Part shown: positions 32,809 through 39,460 of the stretch, piece after piece
Position numbering within the stretch: position 1 is the first letter of the stretch
How the letters are laid out: each line of letters opens with the position of its first letter
From: Aureispira sp964445645
Lineage (GTDB): Bacteria; Bacteroidota; Bacteroidia; Chitinophagales; Saprospiraceae
NCBI GenBank assembly: GCA_964445645.1
Contig: CAYULH010000040.1
Location: forward strand, 1-39,460
Length of the DNA stretch: 39,460 nucleotides
Reading direction: 5' to 3'
The notes under the pieces: generated by a model
What the model saw: the letters and a program-made list of their open reading frames with translations, nothing else
Told to the model about the DNA's origin: nothing
Databases searched by the model: none
Position numbers and translations under genes: made by a program

Positions 32809-33201
32809 TTAGGCCCAGCGTGTTTTATGATTGAAAAGCATTTTGTAAACTTCCTCTAAAACTTGCTTTTTGGCTCGCATGTGCAAGTAAGCTGTATACT
32901 TGGTGGGGTTGTGATGGGGGAGTGGAGCAGGGGGAGCTTTGTCCAAAATCCGAGTAGTATTTTGAATCTCACTGGATAAATGAGTACAAAAATCCTGTCT
33001 ACTCATTAAATCAATCCATGTAAAAATTTCCATGTAGGTATCTGATTTAAAGCGGTACAAATTCCAAGCTTCTGCTTTTTCGTTTTGCAAAGCATTCTCT
33101 GGGCTAACCTCTTTACTGTTAAATATCCAATGAGCTTTTCGGGGTTGCTCAATCTGTTCTACATGCTCCATTAGCCTATTTTCCAATTCCTCTAGTGTCA
33201 T
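32809..33201 (-). CDS. Unknown early protein
   Basis: ATG 33201 (MTLEELENRLMEHVEQ) is preferred over a frame starting at 33240. The protein is 130 aa, helical and without membrane segments, with Trp/Phe-rich NLYRFKSDTYMEIFTWIDLM and a basic end (HMRAKKQVLEEVYKMLFNHK). It follows the small membrane protein gene. No family was recognised. Confidence 0.4.
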   Translation of the reverse strand: MTLEELENRLMEHVEQIEQPRKAHWIFNSKEVSPENALQNEKAEAWNLYRFKSDTYMEIFTWIDLMSRQDFCTHLSSEIQNTTRILDKAPPAPLPHHNPTKYTAYLHMRAKKQVLEEVYKMLFNHKTRWA

Positions 33202-33233
33202 TATTGTATAGTTTAGATGTAACAGCGCAGCAC

Positions 33234-33515
33234 CTAGCACTGCCCTAATTCAGTTATCAATTGTTGCAAATCAGCGCTTATAGATATGAGCTTCTTTTTC
33301 CGCTTACTGGCTTTTTTACCCTTTTTAGGAATCTCACTAATCAATATATCTAATCGCTTTTGTTCATATCCTAAGCGACCTACTAAGCCTTCTATTGTTG
33401 GGCATGTTTCTAATTTTGGTTGTACGTTGTGCATCATATCCAGTAGAATAGCTTCAAGTAGAAAAAATGCTCCTATGCCAGCTATTACATGTAATGCTTT
33501 TTTTTCATCTTCCAT
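33234..33515 (-). CDS. Small basic protein with one hydrophobic segment
   Basis: A 93-aa protein with a hydrophobic N-terminal helix (VIAGIGAFFLLEAILLDMM) and a basic middle (PKKGKKASKRKKKL). The hydrophobic helix could be a membrane anchor. No family was recognised. Confidence 0.4.
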   Translation of the reverse strand: MEDEKKALHVIAGIGAFFLLEAILLDMMHNVQPKLETCPTIEGLVGRLGYEQKRLDILISEIPKKGKKASKRKKKLISISADLQQLITELGQC

Positions 33516-33557
33516 TCTTAGCTAATAGTTTTAATAATTCTTCTAATAAATCAATTC

Positions 33558-33893
33558 TCACAATCCCATCAATGCCTTATCCTGAAAATCTAAAACATCT
33601 TGGAGTTTAAAATGCAAGGCGGTACGGTTGCCACCATGGTATCTAAATGCCGCCAAATCTTTGCTCTTGTAGTAATCTCTAACCTTGCGAGGGGACAGGG
33701 AGCAGAGAGCGGCCACTTGTTGCGTGGTCAATACTGACTGTTGTAGTAATTCGTTACGCTCCAGCAGCTCATGCAGTACACGGTTTGCCGCCTCGTACTT
33801 TTCGCGTTCTTTCTGGAGTACTATAGTAATCTTCTTTAATTGTGCAACGGCTGTTGTTAGCTTGTCGCCTGTTGTTCCTGTTGGCTGTTCCAT
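33558..33893 (-). CDS. Excisionase-like helix-turn-helix protein
   Basis: ATG 33893 (MEQPTGTTGDKLTTA) gives 111 aa; the longer frame is less likely. A coiled coil (KKITIVLQKEREKYEAANRVLHELLERNELL) precedes a C-terminal MerR/HTH_17-type reading head: LTTQQVAALCSLSPRKVRDYYKS, then AFRYHGGNRTALHFKLQDVLDF. This is the form used by excisionases and small regulators of Bacteroidota elements. It may direct excision with the integrase, although it lies about 4 kb away. Confidence 0.65.
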   Translation of the reverse strand: MEQPTGTTGDKLTTAVAQLKKITIVLQKEREKYEAANRVLHELLERNELLQQSVLTTQQVAALCSLSPRKVRDYYKSKDLAAFRYHGGNRTALHFKLQDVLDFQDKALMGL

Positions 33894-33949
33894 GGCTATG
33901 TTTTTGGTAACAAGCCAGTTGTAATATCTGGCTTGTTGGTTCAAAAAAA

Positions 33950-34360
33950 TTATAGCATGGATAGTAAAGCGTCTTGTTTGTTATCAATAACCCAGCGTAT
34001 AACAACCGCCCAATCTTTGGCAGCCATTGCTTTAACTATCCGTACTTCTTTTGGGAAAGCTTGGGAAATATTGGGGCGGCCATCCTCATTGGTACCGCTA
34101 ATGGTAAGCAAGGGACTATCTTGGTGGGAAGTGATTTTCAAAAACACTTGCTTATGTTTTGGATTAGATGCTGTATTGAAGGTGAACCAAGCCCTTGATT
34201 TGGGTTCTGTCAAGTTGCGCTTATTGAGTGTTACTACCCTCCATTCCTGCACGCTAAATTCTTGATTAAATGTTACAAGCTGGCATAATCTAAGTATTTG
34301 AAGGTGTTGTATTGGCCTTTGCTGCTTGCAGCTCGGCCTTGTATTTTGTTGCTGCCTCAT
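33950..34360 (-). CDS. Unknown early protein, start uncertain
   Basis: Up to 136 aa from ATG 34360, with a 71-base overlap with the upstream gene. The conserved-looking part begins at VQEWRVVTLNKRNLTEPKSR, where a GTG start would give 98 aa. RAWFTFNTASN and KQVFLKITSHQD look like beta strands. A single-stranded-DNA-binding-type fold is one guess from the strand pattern; no motif proves it. Confidence 0.35.
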   Translation of the reverse strand: MRQQQNTRPSCKQQRPIQHLQILRLCQLVTFNQEFSVQEWRVVTLNKRNLTEPKSRAWFTFNTASNPKHKQVFLKITSHQDSPLLTISGTNEDGRPNISQAFPKEVRIVKAMAAKDWAVVIRWVIDNKQDALLSML

Positions 34361-34583
34361 TTATAAAGTCCAGCATAGTTAATAAATCTACTCCCAATGC
34401 CTTGGCCAAAGGTGGCACATCCATAGCACGCCAACGCGTTGGATTATTTACGCGGCGGCCAAATGCCCTGGGATTATCGCCTAGCTCTAAAGCTAAATTG
34501 TTGTATTCTTCTGTAGTTAGTTGCTTTTGCAATATTGCCTTTACTTTATTGCTATTGCTCGCTCTGGTAGTTGTGTATGGCAT
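34290..34583 (-). CDS. Small XRE-like regulator
   Basis: ATG 34583 (MPYTTTRASNSNKVKAIL) gives 97 aa. TTEEYNNLALELGDNPRAFGRRVNNPTRW then LAKALGVDLLTMLDFINEA shows an XRE-type helix-turn-helix layout, ending in LAKALGV as in Cro/CI-like proteins. It may be the Cro-like partner of the rightward repressor. Call from pattern only. Confidence 0.5.
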   Translation of the reverse strand: MPYTTTRASNSNKVKAILQKQLTTEEYNNLALELGDNPRAFGRRVNNPTRWRAMDVPPLAKALGVDLLTMLDFINEAATKYKAELQAAKANTTPSNT

Positions 34584-34641
34584 ATTATATAAGTTGGTTG
34601 TTGAATTATTCAAGATTGGGTTTTGATTGGGAGAAAGGGAA

Positions 34642-35376
34642 TTAGTAATCCTCATCATCCCCAAACATATCTTCATCAAATGTTTGAGTGTCTAGTACAA
34701 TGGTGCTTTTGCAAACCATATACGTAGCAGATAGGGCAATAAATGGATCTCTTAAAACATCCCTTCTAAAAGGTAAGGTTAATACTATACCTTCCTCGTT
34801 TCCTAATTTCATTGTGGGGCTATCAAACGATAGGCTATCTCCTGCTTTTTCAGGCAATCCGCACAATGTATATGCTGTGCCCTTCTTTTCTTTATTCCAA
34901 AAATTGGAATCAAACAATCTGATATGGTAAGTACGTGTGTTGTTTGTAATCTCAACTGTACAAAATGAACCATCGGAGTCAAAACAAAAATCCACATTAT
35001 ACTCATCTATATCAGCATCATCATACACAGCTACATCTATAAAATCCTGCAATATTTTTGAAAACTTAACTATAGGCTCTGACTTGACAAGAACCTTTTT
35101 GAGTAGTGGCAAATAAGTATGAGCTACAGCAGCATTGGCTATTTCGTCAAATTCTGCACTCAATTTTTCATTGATAAGTGCCACCACATCTGGCACGTCT
35201 ATTTGGGTTGCTATTTCGGGAACCTCCAAAGATTGTTCTATTGCTTTTTTGTATGGGGAGTTATAGCCCGTATAAAAATTCTTTATAGCGTCCAGTGCTC
35301 CTTCTTTAGCTTTTTGGGTTGCATATTCTATTACTTCATCCATGTTTGGATAAATATCTTTTAATTCTAGTGCCAT
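34642..35376 (-). CDS. Unknown acidic early protein
   Basis: A 244-aa acidic protein. The first 100 residues are helical (MDEVIEYATQKAKEGALDAIKNF). Beta-type segments follow (FCFDSDGSFCTVEITNNTRTYHIRLFD; GIVLTLPFRRDVL). The C terminus is Asp/Glu-rich (EDMFGDDEDY), DNA-mimic-like in composition. It starts directly after the shared TATAAAAGTAGAAAC initiation box. No family recognised. Confidence 0.45.
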   Translation of the reverse strand: MALELKDIYPNMDEVIEYATQKAKEGALDAIKNFYTGYNSPYKKAIEQSLEVPEIATQIDVPDVVALINEKLSAEFDEIANAAVAHTYLPLLKKVLVKSEPIVKFSKILQDFIDVAVYDDADIDEYNVDFCFDSDGSFCTVEITNNTRTYHIRLFDSNFWNKEKKGTAYTLCGLPEKAGDSLSFDSPTMKLGNEEGIVLTLPFRRDVLRDPFIALSATYMVCKSTIVLDTQTFDEDMFGDDEDY

Positions 35377-35709
35377 GTTTCTACTTTTATATTGTTCTAA
35401 AATCTTTCTATTTACTCAAATAAATAATATAGCTTAACTTGTCGCTGGCTAGTGGTTTAAATCCGCGTTCAAATGCTATATGACGAAATTGATTTAACAT
35501 CCTTTCTAACTCCTCTTGCATCATTTCAATACTCATATGGTCTTCATACGTCAATGGATCGCTTAAATGCTTTTCCAATAAATCCAAATTGCCCCCCAAT
35601 AATATTGGGATTAAATGCACATCTAATTTGTTAGTTTCTCTGGGTAAACGTAAAACTTCTTGATCATTGATCTTCGCCATGTTTCTACTTTTATATTGTT
35701 CTAAAATCT
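35372..35709 (-). repeat. 34-bp direct repeat at translation starts
   Basis: A perfect 34-bp repeat at 35372-35405 and 35676-35709, 304 bases apart. On the minus strand each copy ends in GTAGAAACATGGC and includes ATG (35376 and 35680). The first copy is the leader of the 244-aa gene; the second lies inside the 188-aa frame. The core TATAAAAGTAGAA recurs at 28665-28677. Confidence 0.9.
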
Positions 35710-35974
35710 CTTTGTAGGCATCTATTTTGCCTTTATTATAAAGCCATTCGTTCCTGTAATGTGTTGGATCAATATCCCACTTAACAAGTTTACCCAGACG
35801 CATTAGCTCCTGCACTTGTTCGTCTTCGTTGGTCAAATTCTCACCTTTTGCTTTTCTCGCTTTTAGTATCAAATCCAAATCTGAGAACGCCTGTATATTT
35901 TCTTCAAACTCCGCCTGAGCAGCTTCTGCTTGCTTAATCAATTCGTGTATATAGTCTAGATCCATTACCAACAT
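35408..35974 (-). CDS. Early protein, possibly two overlapping products
   Basis: A 188-codon frame. Residues 1-98 are helical and acidic (YIHELIKQAEAAQAEFEENIQAF). At residue 99 an internal ATG (35680) lies exactly in the copied initiation box and opens MAKINDQEVLRLPRETNKLD, giving a 90-aa C-terminal product. The protein is thus either one chain, a fusion of two genes, or a gene with an internal start. A start at 35965 for the long form is also possible. No family was recognised. Confidence 0.45.
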   Translation of the reverse strand: MLVMDLDYIHELIKQAEAAQAEFEENIQAFSDLDLILKARKAKGENLTNEDEQVQELMRLGKLVKWDIDPTHYRNEWLYNKGKIDAYKEILEQYKSRNMAKINDQEVLRLPRETNKLDVHLIPILLGGNLDLLEKHLSDPLTYEDHMSIEMMQEELERMLNQFRHIAFERGFKPLASDKLSYIIYLSK

Positions 35975-36237
35975 TATGCAAATACAAATTCTTCAATAAC
36001 CAGTCGCATTTTCATTTGCTTACTCTCTGGAGTGTGTCTAAAATAAATAAGGAGTGTACGAGCCTCTATATCTGCCTCGATACAGGTATGCTGTGCCGTG
36101 CTGCTCAAGAATAGATCTATGCGCTCATGTACACGAGTTATCAAGCCTTTGGCATCAGCTCCAAACAAATAATACTGATTGGCCCTAATGCAAAACATTC
36201 TATTGTAGGAGGCAGGAATAAGAGTTGGTTCTACCAT
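35974..36237 (-). CDS. First gene of the leftward early operon, unknown
   Basis: ATG 36237 (MVEPTLIPASYNRMFCIR) gives 87 aa. The frame continues upstream to a TTG at 36330 but would run through the leader hairpin. Beta-type segments (QYYLFGADAKGLI, CIEADIEARTLLIYF) suggest a small sheet protein. Stop and next start share a base. No family was recognised. Confidence 0.45.
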   Translation of the reverse strand: MVEPTLIPASYNRMFCIRANQYYLFGADAKGLITRVHERIDLFLSSTAQHTCIEADIEARTLLIYFRHTPESKQMKMRLVIEEFVFA

Positions 36238-36258
36238 GATTATTGGCTTGTTTGTTTC

Positions 36259-36325
36259 AAAAAAAAACAAGGCTACGCCCTCACACATTATACGGCTCCT
36301 GATAATGTGCGCCCTAGTAGCCTTG
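36259..36325 (-). terminator. Leader terminator/attenuator of the early operon
   Basis: CAAGGCTAC (36268-36276) pairs with GTAGCCTTG (36317-36325), and inside this CACATTAT (36284-36291) pairs with ATAATGTG (36302-36309). On the minus strand nine T follow. The structure ends about 20 bases before ATG 36237, so early transcription must pass it. Confidence 0.7.
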
Positions 36326-36330
36326 CCCAA

Positions 36331-36668
36331 ACTATATAATGAAAAACTAAACGCAGTTAGATTTGATTGTGAATAGGGGTTTTAGTACCTTTGGTTTGCA
36401 ATCGTTAACATTCCGACCAAAAAAATACACGATTGCTCACCAAAGGCGAATACTAAACCCTCAACACTCAATAATCCTGTAATTAAGATTCAAGAGTACA
36501 CAAGACGTTATCTTAGCTTTTTTACCCCGTCTTATTAATTCTTATTAATTCTTATTAAGCATCTTAGCGTGCTTTATAAGAACACTCTTGTTTGTTGTTG
36601 TTAACAAATGTAATTTATGTTCTACAAAAATACAAATTGTGTAGAGTATATTTTACAAATAATTTTCT
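36331..36668. promoter_or_regulatory. Divergent switch region between early operon and repressor
   Basis: 338 bases without a gene. An imperfect inverted repeat (36376-36405 and 36429-36460) with a 23-base centre, three tandem 10-bp units CTTATTAATT (36531-36558), and a TCTACA/TGTAGA dyad (36621-36626 and 36640-36645) about 25 bases before the repressor ATG. These are good candidates for operators of the repressor and of a Cro-like protein. Confidence 0.6.
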
Positions 36669-37085
36669 ATGGTTGTTGATAGAATTTTCAAAATAATTGA
36701 TTATCAAGGACTTAGTAAAAGAGCTTTTTACAAGTCTGTTGGTATGTCAAATGGAGCTTTGGACAAAAAAAGGGACATTGGAGTTAGTCGTGTAGTTAAT
36801 ATACTACAAAAATACCCTCACATTAATCCAACATGGTTGTTATTTGGAGAAGAACCAATGCTATTAGAAGATTCTCCCAAGGCAACCAATACTATTACCC
36901 AGATAGGAGGAAAACACAACACAGGTATTAATGCCGTACAGGAATCAAAGAGTGTGCAAGGGTTGGAGCAGCAATTGCAACTGCTAAGAAACGAAAACGA
37001 ATATCTAAAAAAGTTAATAAAAAATAAAGATGAACTATTGCAAAGCAAAAGCGAATTAATATCTTTATTGAAGAAGGACAAATAA
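36669..37085 (+). CDS. HTH repressor-like regulator with coiled coil
   Basis: A 138-aa protein. An XRE-type helix-turn-helix (RIFKIIDYQGLSKRAFYKSV, GMSNGALDKK, VVNILQKYPHINPTWLLFGEEPML) is typical of the repressors of Bacteroidota phages. The C-terminal 40 residues form a coiled coil (LEQQLQLLRNENEYLKKLI), probably for dimerisation. There is no S24 peptidase domain, so induction by RecA-stimulated self-cleavage is not expected. It overlaps no leftward gene and opens the rightward lysogeny module. Confidence 0.8.
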   Translation: MVVDRIFKIIDYQGLSKRAFYKSVGMSNGALDKKRDIGVSRVVNILQKYPHINPTWLLFGEEPMLLEDSPKATNTITQIGGKHNTGINAVQESKSVQGLEQQLQLLRNENEYLKKLIKNKDELLQSKSELISLLKKDK

Positions 37086-37126
37086 TGTTTTGTTTGTTCT
37101 ATTTTATTAACCAATTACGATATAAC

Positions 37127-37678
37127 ATGAAAAACTTATTCGCTCTATTTGCTTTTTTGCTTATTTTATCTGGCTGTCAAAAAGATTCTTGCACAACTAG
37201 AGGGTGCGAGAATGGCGGCGTTTGTATTAATGGCACTTGTGATTGTCCAGAAGGATATGCCGGCAATGATTGTTCTGTAGTACTTACACCTACCGAAATC
37301 ATTGTACACAAAATTATTGTCAACAGTTACCCAATGACTAATAATGGGAGCGGTTGGGATGGACCGGGAGCAGGCGGCCCCGACCCATATTTTGTATTTT
37401 ATCCCCAAAATTACAGCAGTAGCACTTTTATATCCGCTACAATAAATAATGTCACTGGTGGCCCCCTAGAATACAGGGTGGGTTTCCCTTATACTATTTA
37501 TTCGCCTAATGATCCGTGGGTATTTACGCTCGTTGATGAAGATTTTAGTAGTAATGATGTAATGGTAACAGGTGTTTTTACTCCCAATGATGGCTCTAGC
37601 GGTTTTCCTGAGATATTACAAGTAAGAAGCAACGCTATTAATTTGTCATTAGATTTGTACGTGACTTGGAAGTTTTAA
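37127..37678 (+). CDS. Lysogeny-module lipoprotein with EGF-like and C2-like domains
   Basis: ATG 37127 gives 183 aa with a lipoprotein signal and lipobox LSGC (Cys17). Residues 22-49 are an EGF-like module with six Cys (22, 27, 33, 38, 40, 49; CENGGVCINGTCDCPEGY). The rest resembles the C2-like beta-sandwich of Bacteroidota surface lipoproteins (NNGSGWDGPG, GPDPYFVFYPQN, FTLVDEDFSSNDVMVTGVF). It is likely expressed in the lysogen from the repressor promoter and displayed on the cell surface. Possible roles are superinfection exclusion or surface adhesion; these are guesses. Confidence 0.75.
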   Translation: MKNLFALFAFLLILSGCQKDSCTTRGCENGGVCINGTCDCPEGYAGNDCSVVLTPTEIIVHKIIVNSYPMTNNGSGWDGPGAGGPDPYFVFYPQNYSSSTFISATINNVTGGPLEYRVGFPYTIYSPNDPWVFTLVDEDFSSNDVMVTGVFTPNDGSSGFPEILQVRSNAINLSLDLYVTWKF

Positions 37679-37700
37679 GAATGTGTTATTCTCAACACAA

Positions 37701-37739
37701 ACAGCCACACCAAGCATATTGGTGTGGCTGTTTTTTTTT
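37701..37739 (+). terminator. Strong rho-independent terminator of the lysogeny module
   Basis: ACAGCCACACCAA (37701-37713) pairs perfectly with TTGGTGTGGCTGT (37719-37731), loop of 5, followed by nine T. About 22 bases after the lipoprotein stop. Confidence 0.95.
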
Positions 37740-37917
37740 GAGAAACAATATTTTATTTTGATTGCTTTTTGATTTTTCTTTTTTGGTGCAATATTTTACA
37801 AGTTTTTGTTAATTAGTCTTTTATGTTCTGCAACGGTTTTGAGTAGTCGTTTCCGGGGCAGGCAGCTGTACCAGGTTTACCAAGGGAACAATGCTACTGC
37901 TTTTTTTTGAGAAATAA

Positions 37918-39093
37918 CTACCATTCTAGCCGTTCCAATGCCTCGGTTATATCTTTGTTTTCAAGCTGCACATAATCCAATGTAGTTTTTATATCCGAGT
38001 GTTGGAGGAGCTGCTGCAATACATGCAGTGGTATGTGCTTGGCCAAGTAGGTAGCAAAAGTAATACGGCCAATCTTGGTACTTACCAGATCATGTTGTTC
38101 TATGCCTGCCCGTTGGGCTATTTTCTTCAAGTCTCTGTTTAGTACCTGATCCCTATAAGGATAAAACAATTGTTGTTTATTAATAGAAGTATATTCAAAG
38201 TATTTGTACAAAATACGCTCTGGCTTGCCATCAAACAATAAGTACAAAGGTATAGATAGGCTTTTTTGGGTCTTTTGAGCCTTGAGCAAGTAGCACCAAC
38301 CTTTGTGGTCTTTGATAAAATTATTCCTCTTAATCTTGATCATATCAGAGTACCTAAAACCCAAGTAGCAACAAATCAAAAACATATCTCGCTTCATTTC
38401 CAAGTGCCATTCTTCCTGCTCAAACACCAATTGCTCCAGTTGCTCCACCTGCAATAGTGTTAATGCAAAACGCTGTACGGGGGTATCTTTGAGTTTTATT
38501 TTGTTGTAGGGGTTTTTCTCTATTAGTTGGCCATCACTTACTTCTATAGCTATATTGATGTACACTTTTATGCGCTTGTGGTAGGAGTTGGCACTGTTTA
38601 CCGATAAACCCTTGCTGAGTAAGTAATGCTTAAATTTTCGTATCAAATCCAAATTGACCTGATCGAATCGCACATTCTTACGGAAAGCCTTAAAATGCCT
38701 CAGTGCTGTTTTGTCCTTTTTTTTGGTATTGGGGGTCAAATCTGTACGCAATTGCATTTCCTGCTCCAAGAATTTGGTAAAGGAGCGATTATTGCCACGC
38801 TTCACAAAATTAGCACATTGTTCTAGTGTAGGGGGTCTATTTAGATACGTGGACTTCAAGATAAAGTCTTCCAGCTCCTTTAGTTTACGTCTGGCTTCTG
38901 CATTGTAGATTTGCGCCTGCTCGTGTTTGATCACACGCTGGTTGGGCTTATCCCATTGCTTGGGCTCCACATACAAGCCAGTAGGGAATAGCTTTTTTTG
39001 CTTGTTCTCATACGCCCTGATTTGAATAGGGCCTTTTCCTTCTTTGTTTAGTTTTTTGGAACGTCCGTTAAAGACAATAGATAATTGTATCAT
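37918..39093 (-). CDS. Tyrosine recombinase (integrase)
   Basis: A 391-aa site-specific recombinase of the Bacteroidota phage-integrase type (N-terminal Arm-type domain, SAM-like domain about 100-190, catalytic domain about 205-391). Catalytic residues: Arg247 in LGFRYSD, Lys274, Arg343, His365 in LLQHSDIKTT and nucleophile Tyr374 in TLDYVQ. The box II motif reads KIGR (Lys340) where HxxR is usual; Lys replaces the first His, a known but less common form. It lies beside the tRNA copy of the attachment repeat, so it is almost certainly the enzyme that integrated the element. Confidence 0.95.
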   Translation of the reverse strand: MIQLSIVFNGRSKKLNKEGKGPIQIRAYENKQKKLFPTGLYVEPKQWDKPNQRVIKHEQAQIYNAEARRKLKELEDFILKSTYLNRPPTLEQCANFVKRGNNRSFTKFLEQEMQLRTDLTPNTKKKDKTALRHFKAFRKNVRFDQVNLDLIRKFKHYLLSKGLSVNSANSYHKRIKVYINIAIEVSDGQLIEKNPYNKIKLKDTPVQRFALTLLQVEQLEQLVFEQEEWHLEMKRDMFLICCYLGFRYSDMIKIKRNNFIKDHKGWCYLLKAQKTQKSLSIPLYLLFDGKPERILYKYFEYTSINKQQLFYPYRDQVLNRDLKKIAQRAGIEQHDLVSTKIGRITFATYLAKHIPLHVLQQLLQHSDIKTTLDYVQLENKDITEALERLEW

Positions 39094-39404
39094 GGTTGCA
39101 TTATTTTTAAGTCAATAAAAATACACAGCCATGGAGCAGCTTATAGACAGGTAGTATTGTTTTTTTTATTCCAGGGACCAGGCGGCAATCTAGTACTTGG
39201 TATCAAAAAAACTGATTTTTTGACCCCACAACAACCCAAGGGGGCAAAAAGGAGACAAAGCACAAAATGTACCTTAGCTTTGGGCTTCAAAGAGCCACTT
39301 TTTGGCGTGATTTTTCGCAAAGATACAAAAAAACAAAAAACCGCCTCAACAGTTGCCGAAACGGTATTTTTGTTGTCTTTTTGTACATGAATGTACACGC
39401 TTAC
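39094..39404. other. Integrase-tRNA intergenic region
   Basis: About 310 bases without a gene, holding the tRNA-side terminator and a perfect 7-bp palindrome (TGTACAT/ATGTACA, 39382-39397) just before the tRNA end that could be an integrase or host-factor site. A further part (39170-39330) shows nothing clear. Confidence 0.5.
39325..39364 (-). terminator. Terminator downstream of tRNA-Glu
   Basis: CCGCCTC (39341-39347) pairs with GAAACGG (39358-39364), allowing G-T pairs on the minus strand, followed by TTTTTTGTTTTTTTG. It separates tRNA transcription from the integrase. Confidence 0.55.
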
Positions 39405-39405
39405 C

Positions 39406-39424
39406 AGTAGTCCATAGGGGAATC
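39406..39424. repeat. attR: right copy of 19-bp direct repeat, in tRNA-Glu
   Basis: AGTAGTCCATAGGGGAATC, identical to 15615-15633. It covers the acceptor and T arm of the tRNA gene, so the gene remains whole after integration. Confidence 0.88.
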
Positions 39425-39460
39425 GAACCCCTCTTACCAGGATGAAAACCTGGCGTCCTA
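39408..39460 (-). tRNA. tRNA-Glu(TTC), 5' end outside window
   Basis: The visible 53 bases include the anticodon arm CCAGG-TTTTCAT-CCTGG (39437-39453), anticodon TTC at 39444-39446, the T arm AGGGG-TTCGATT-CCCCT and the acceptor 3' strand ending at 39408 with discriminator A; no CCA is encoded. About 20 bases at the 5' end lie beyond the window. The element uses its 3' end as attachment site. Confidence 0.9.

Larger units (their letters stand above)
15615..39424. mobile_element. Integrated 23.8-kb element, candidate tailless temperate virus
   Basis: The element is bounded by a perfect 19-bp direct repeat whose right copy lies in a tRNA-Glu(TTC) gene, and a tyrosine recombinase lies next to that copy. 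It has a repressor with a divergent early region, a long collinear late operon, and peptidoglycan hydrolases with membrane anchors. Nearly all genes are leftward; only the repressor and lipoprotein are rightward. No portal, terminase, tape-measure or tail gene was recognised, which argues against a tailed phage. A conjugative element is unlikely, since no relaxase or type IV coupling protein is seen. An integrated tailless virus, or a satellite, fits best. Confidence 0.8.

Noticed and set aside
36237..36330. Longer start of the first early gene at TTG 36330
   Set aside because: The extra codons run through the hairpin and its T run; the sequence MVEPTLIP at ATG 36237 is a normal start.
37840..37890. 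Third attachment-like sequence (GAGTAGTCGTTTCCGGGG)
   Set aside because: Only short parts match the 19-bp repeat, and it is not linked to a tRNA fragment.
15615..39424. Conjugative or mobilisable element
   Set aside because: No relaxase, coupling protein or type IV secretion gene was recognised, whereas wall hydrolases, a repressor and a late operon are present.

Overview
The window looks like the chromosome of a Bacteroidota bacterium, probably of the Saprospiria type. The evidence is a secreted metalloprotease with a C-terminal type IX secretion sorting domain, a LytTR response regulator paired with a LytS-type kinase, several short lipoproteins, a TAnnTTTG-type promoter before one operon and AT-rich spacers. 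The genus is an inference.

Host part (1 to about 15.6 kb): a HEPN-like gene cut by the window edge; a Cys-rich lipoprotein with a displaced second Cys motif; an NYN/LOTUS protein; asnS; an alpha/beta hydrolase; a structured gene-free stretch (4.9-5.6 kb); an M43-like metalloprotease; a lipoprotein-ECF sigma-envelope protein cluster; two phasin-like coiled-coil proteins; a duplicated SpoIIAA/STAS-like pair; and a two-component system.

Integrated element (about 15.615 to 39.424 kb, 23.8 kb): it sits in the 3' end of a tRNA-Glu(TTC) gene, bounded by a perfect 19-bp direct repeat, with a tyrosine recombinase beside the tRNA. A rightward lysogeny module (HTH repressor and an EGF/C2-like lipoprotein) faces a long leftward early region of mostly unknown proteins, a putative wHTH replication protein and a multi-pass membrane/zinc protein. 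A control region with three 20-bp-spaced GCCAAGT repeats and four AGCTAAAA boxes precedes a leftward late operon of about 10.5 kb. The late operon encodes two adjacent probable beta-rich proteins separated by a terminator, a 690-aa transglutaminase-fold protein, a LEA14-like protein, several small proteins with one N-terminal membrane segment, a tiny Lys-rich protein, and two membrane-anchored peptidoglycan hydrolases.

I recognise no portal, terminase, tape measure, tail, baseplate, DNA polymerase or P-loop packaging ATPase in the element. Together with the membrane-anchored proteins, this suggests a temperate tailless virus with an internal membrane, possibly of a little-described lineage in Bacteroidota. 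That is an inference; structure prediction of the proteins encoded at 21343-22068 and 20321-21262 would be the decisive test.
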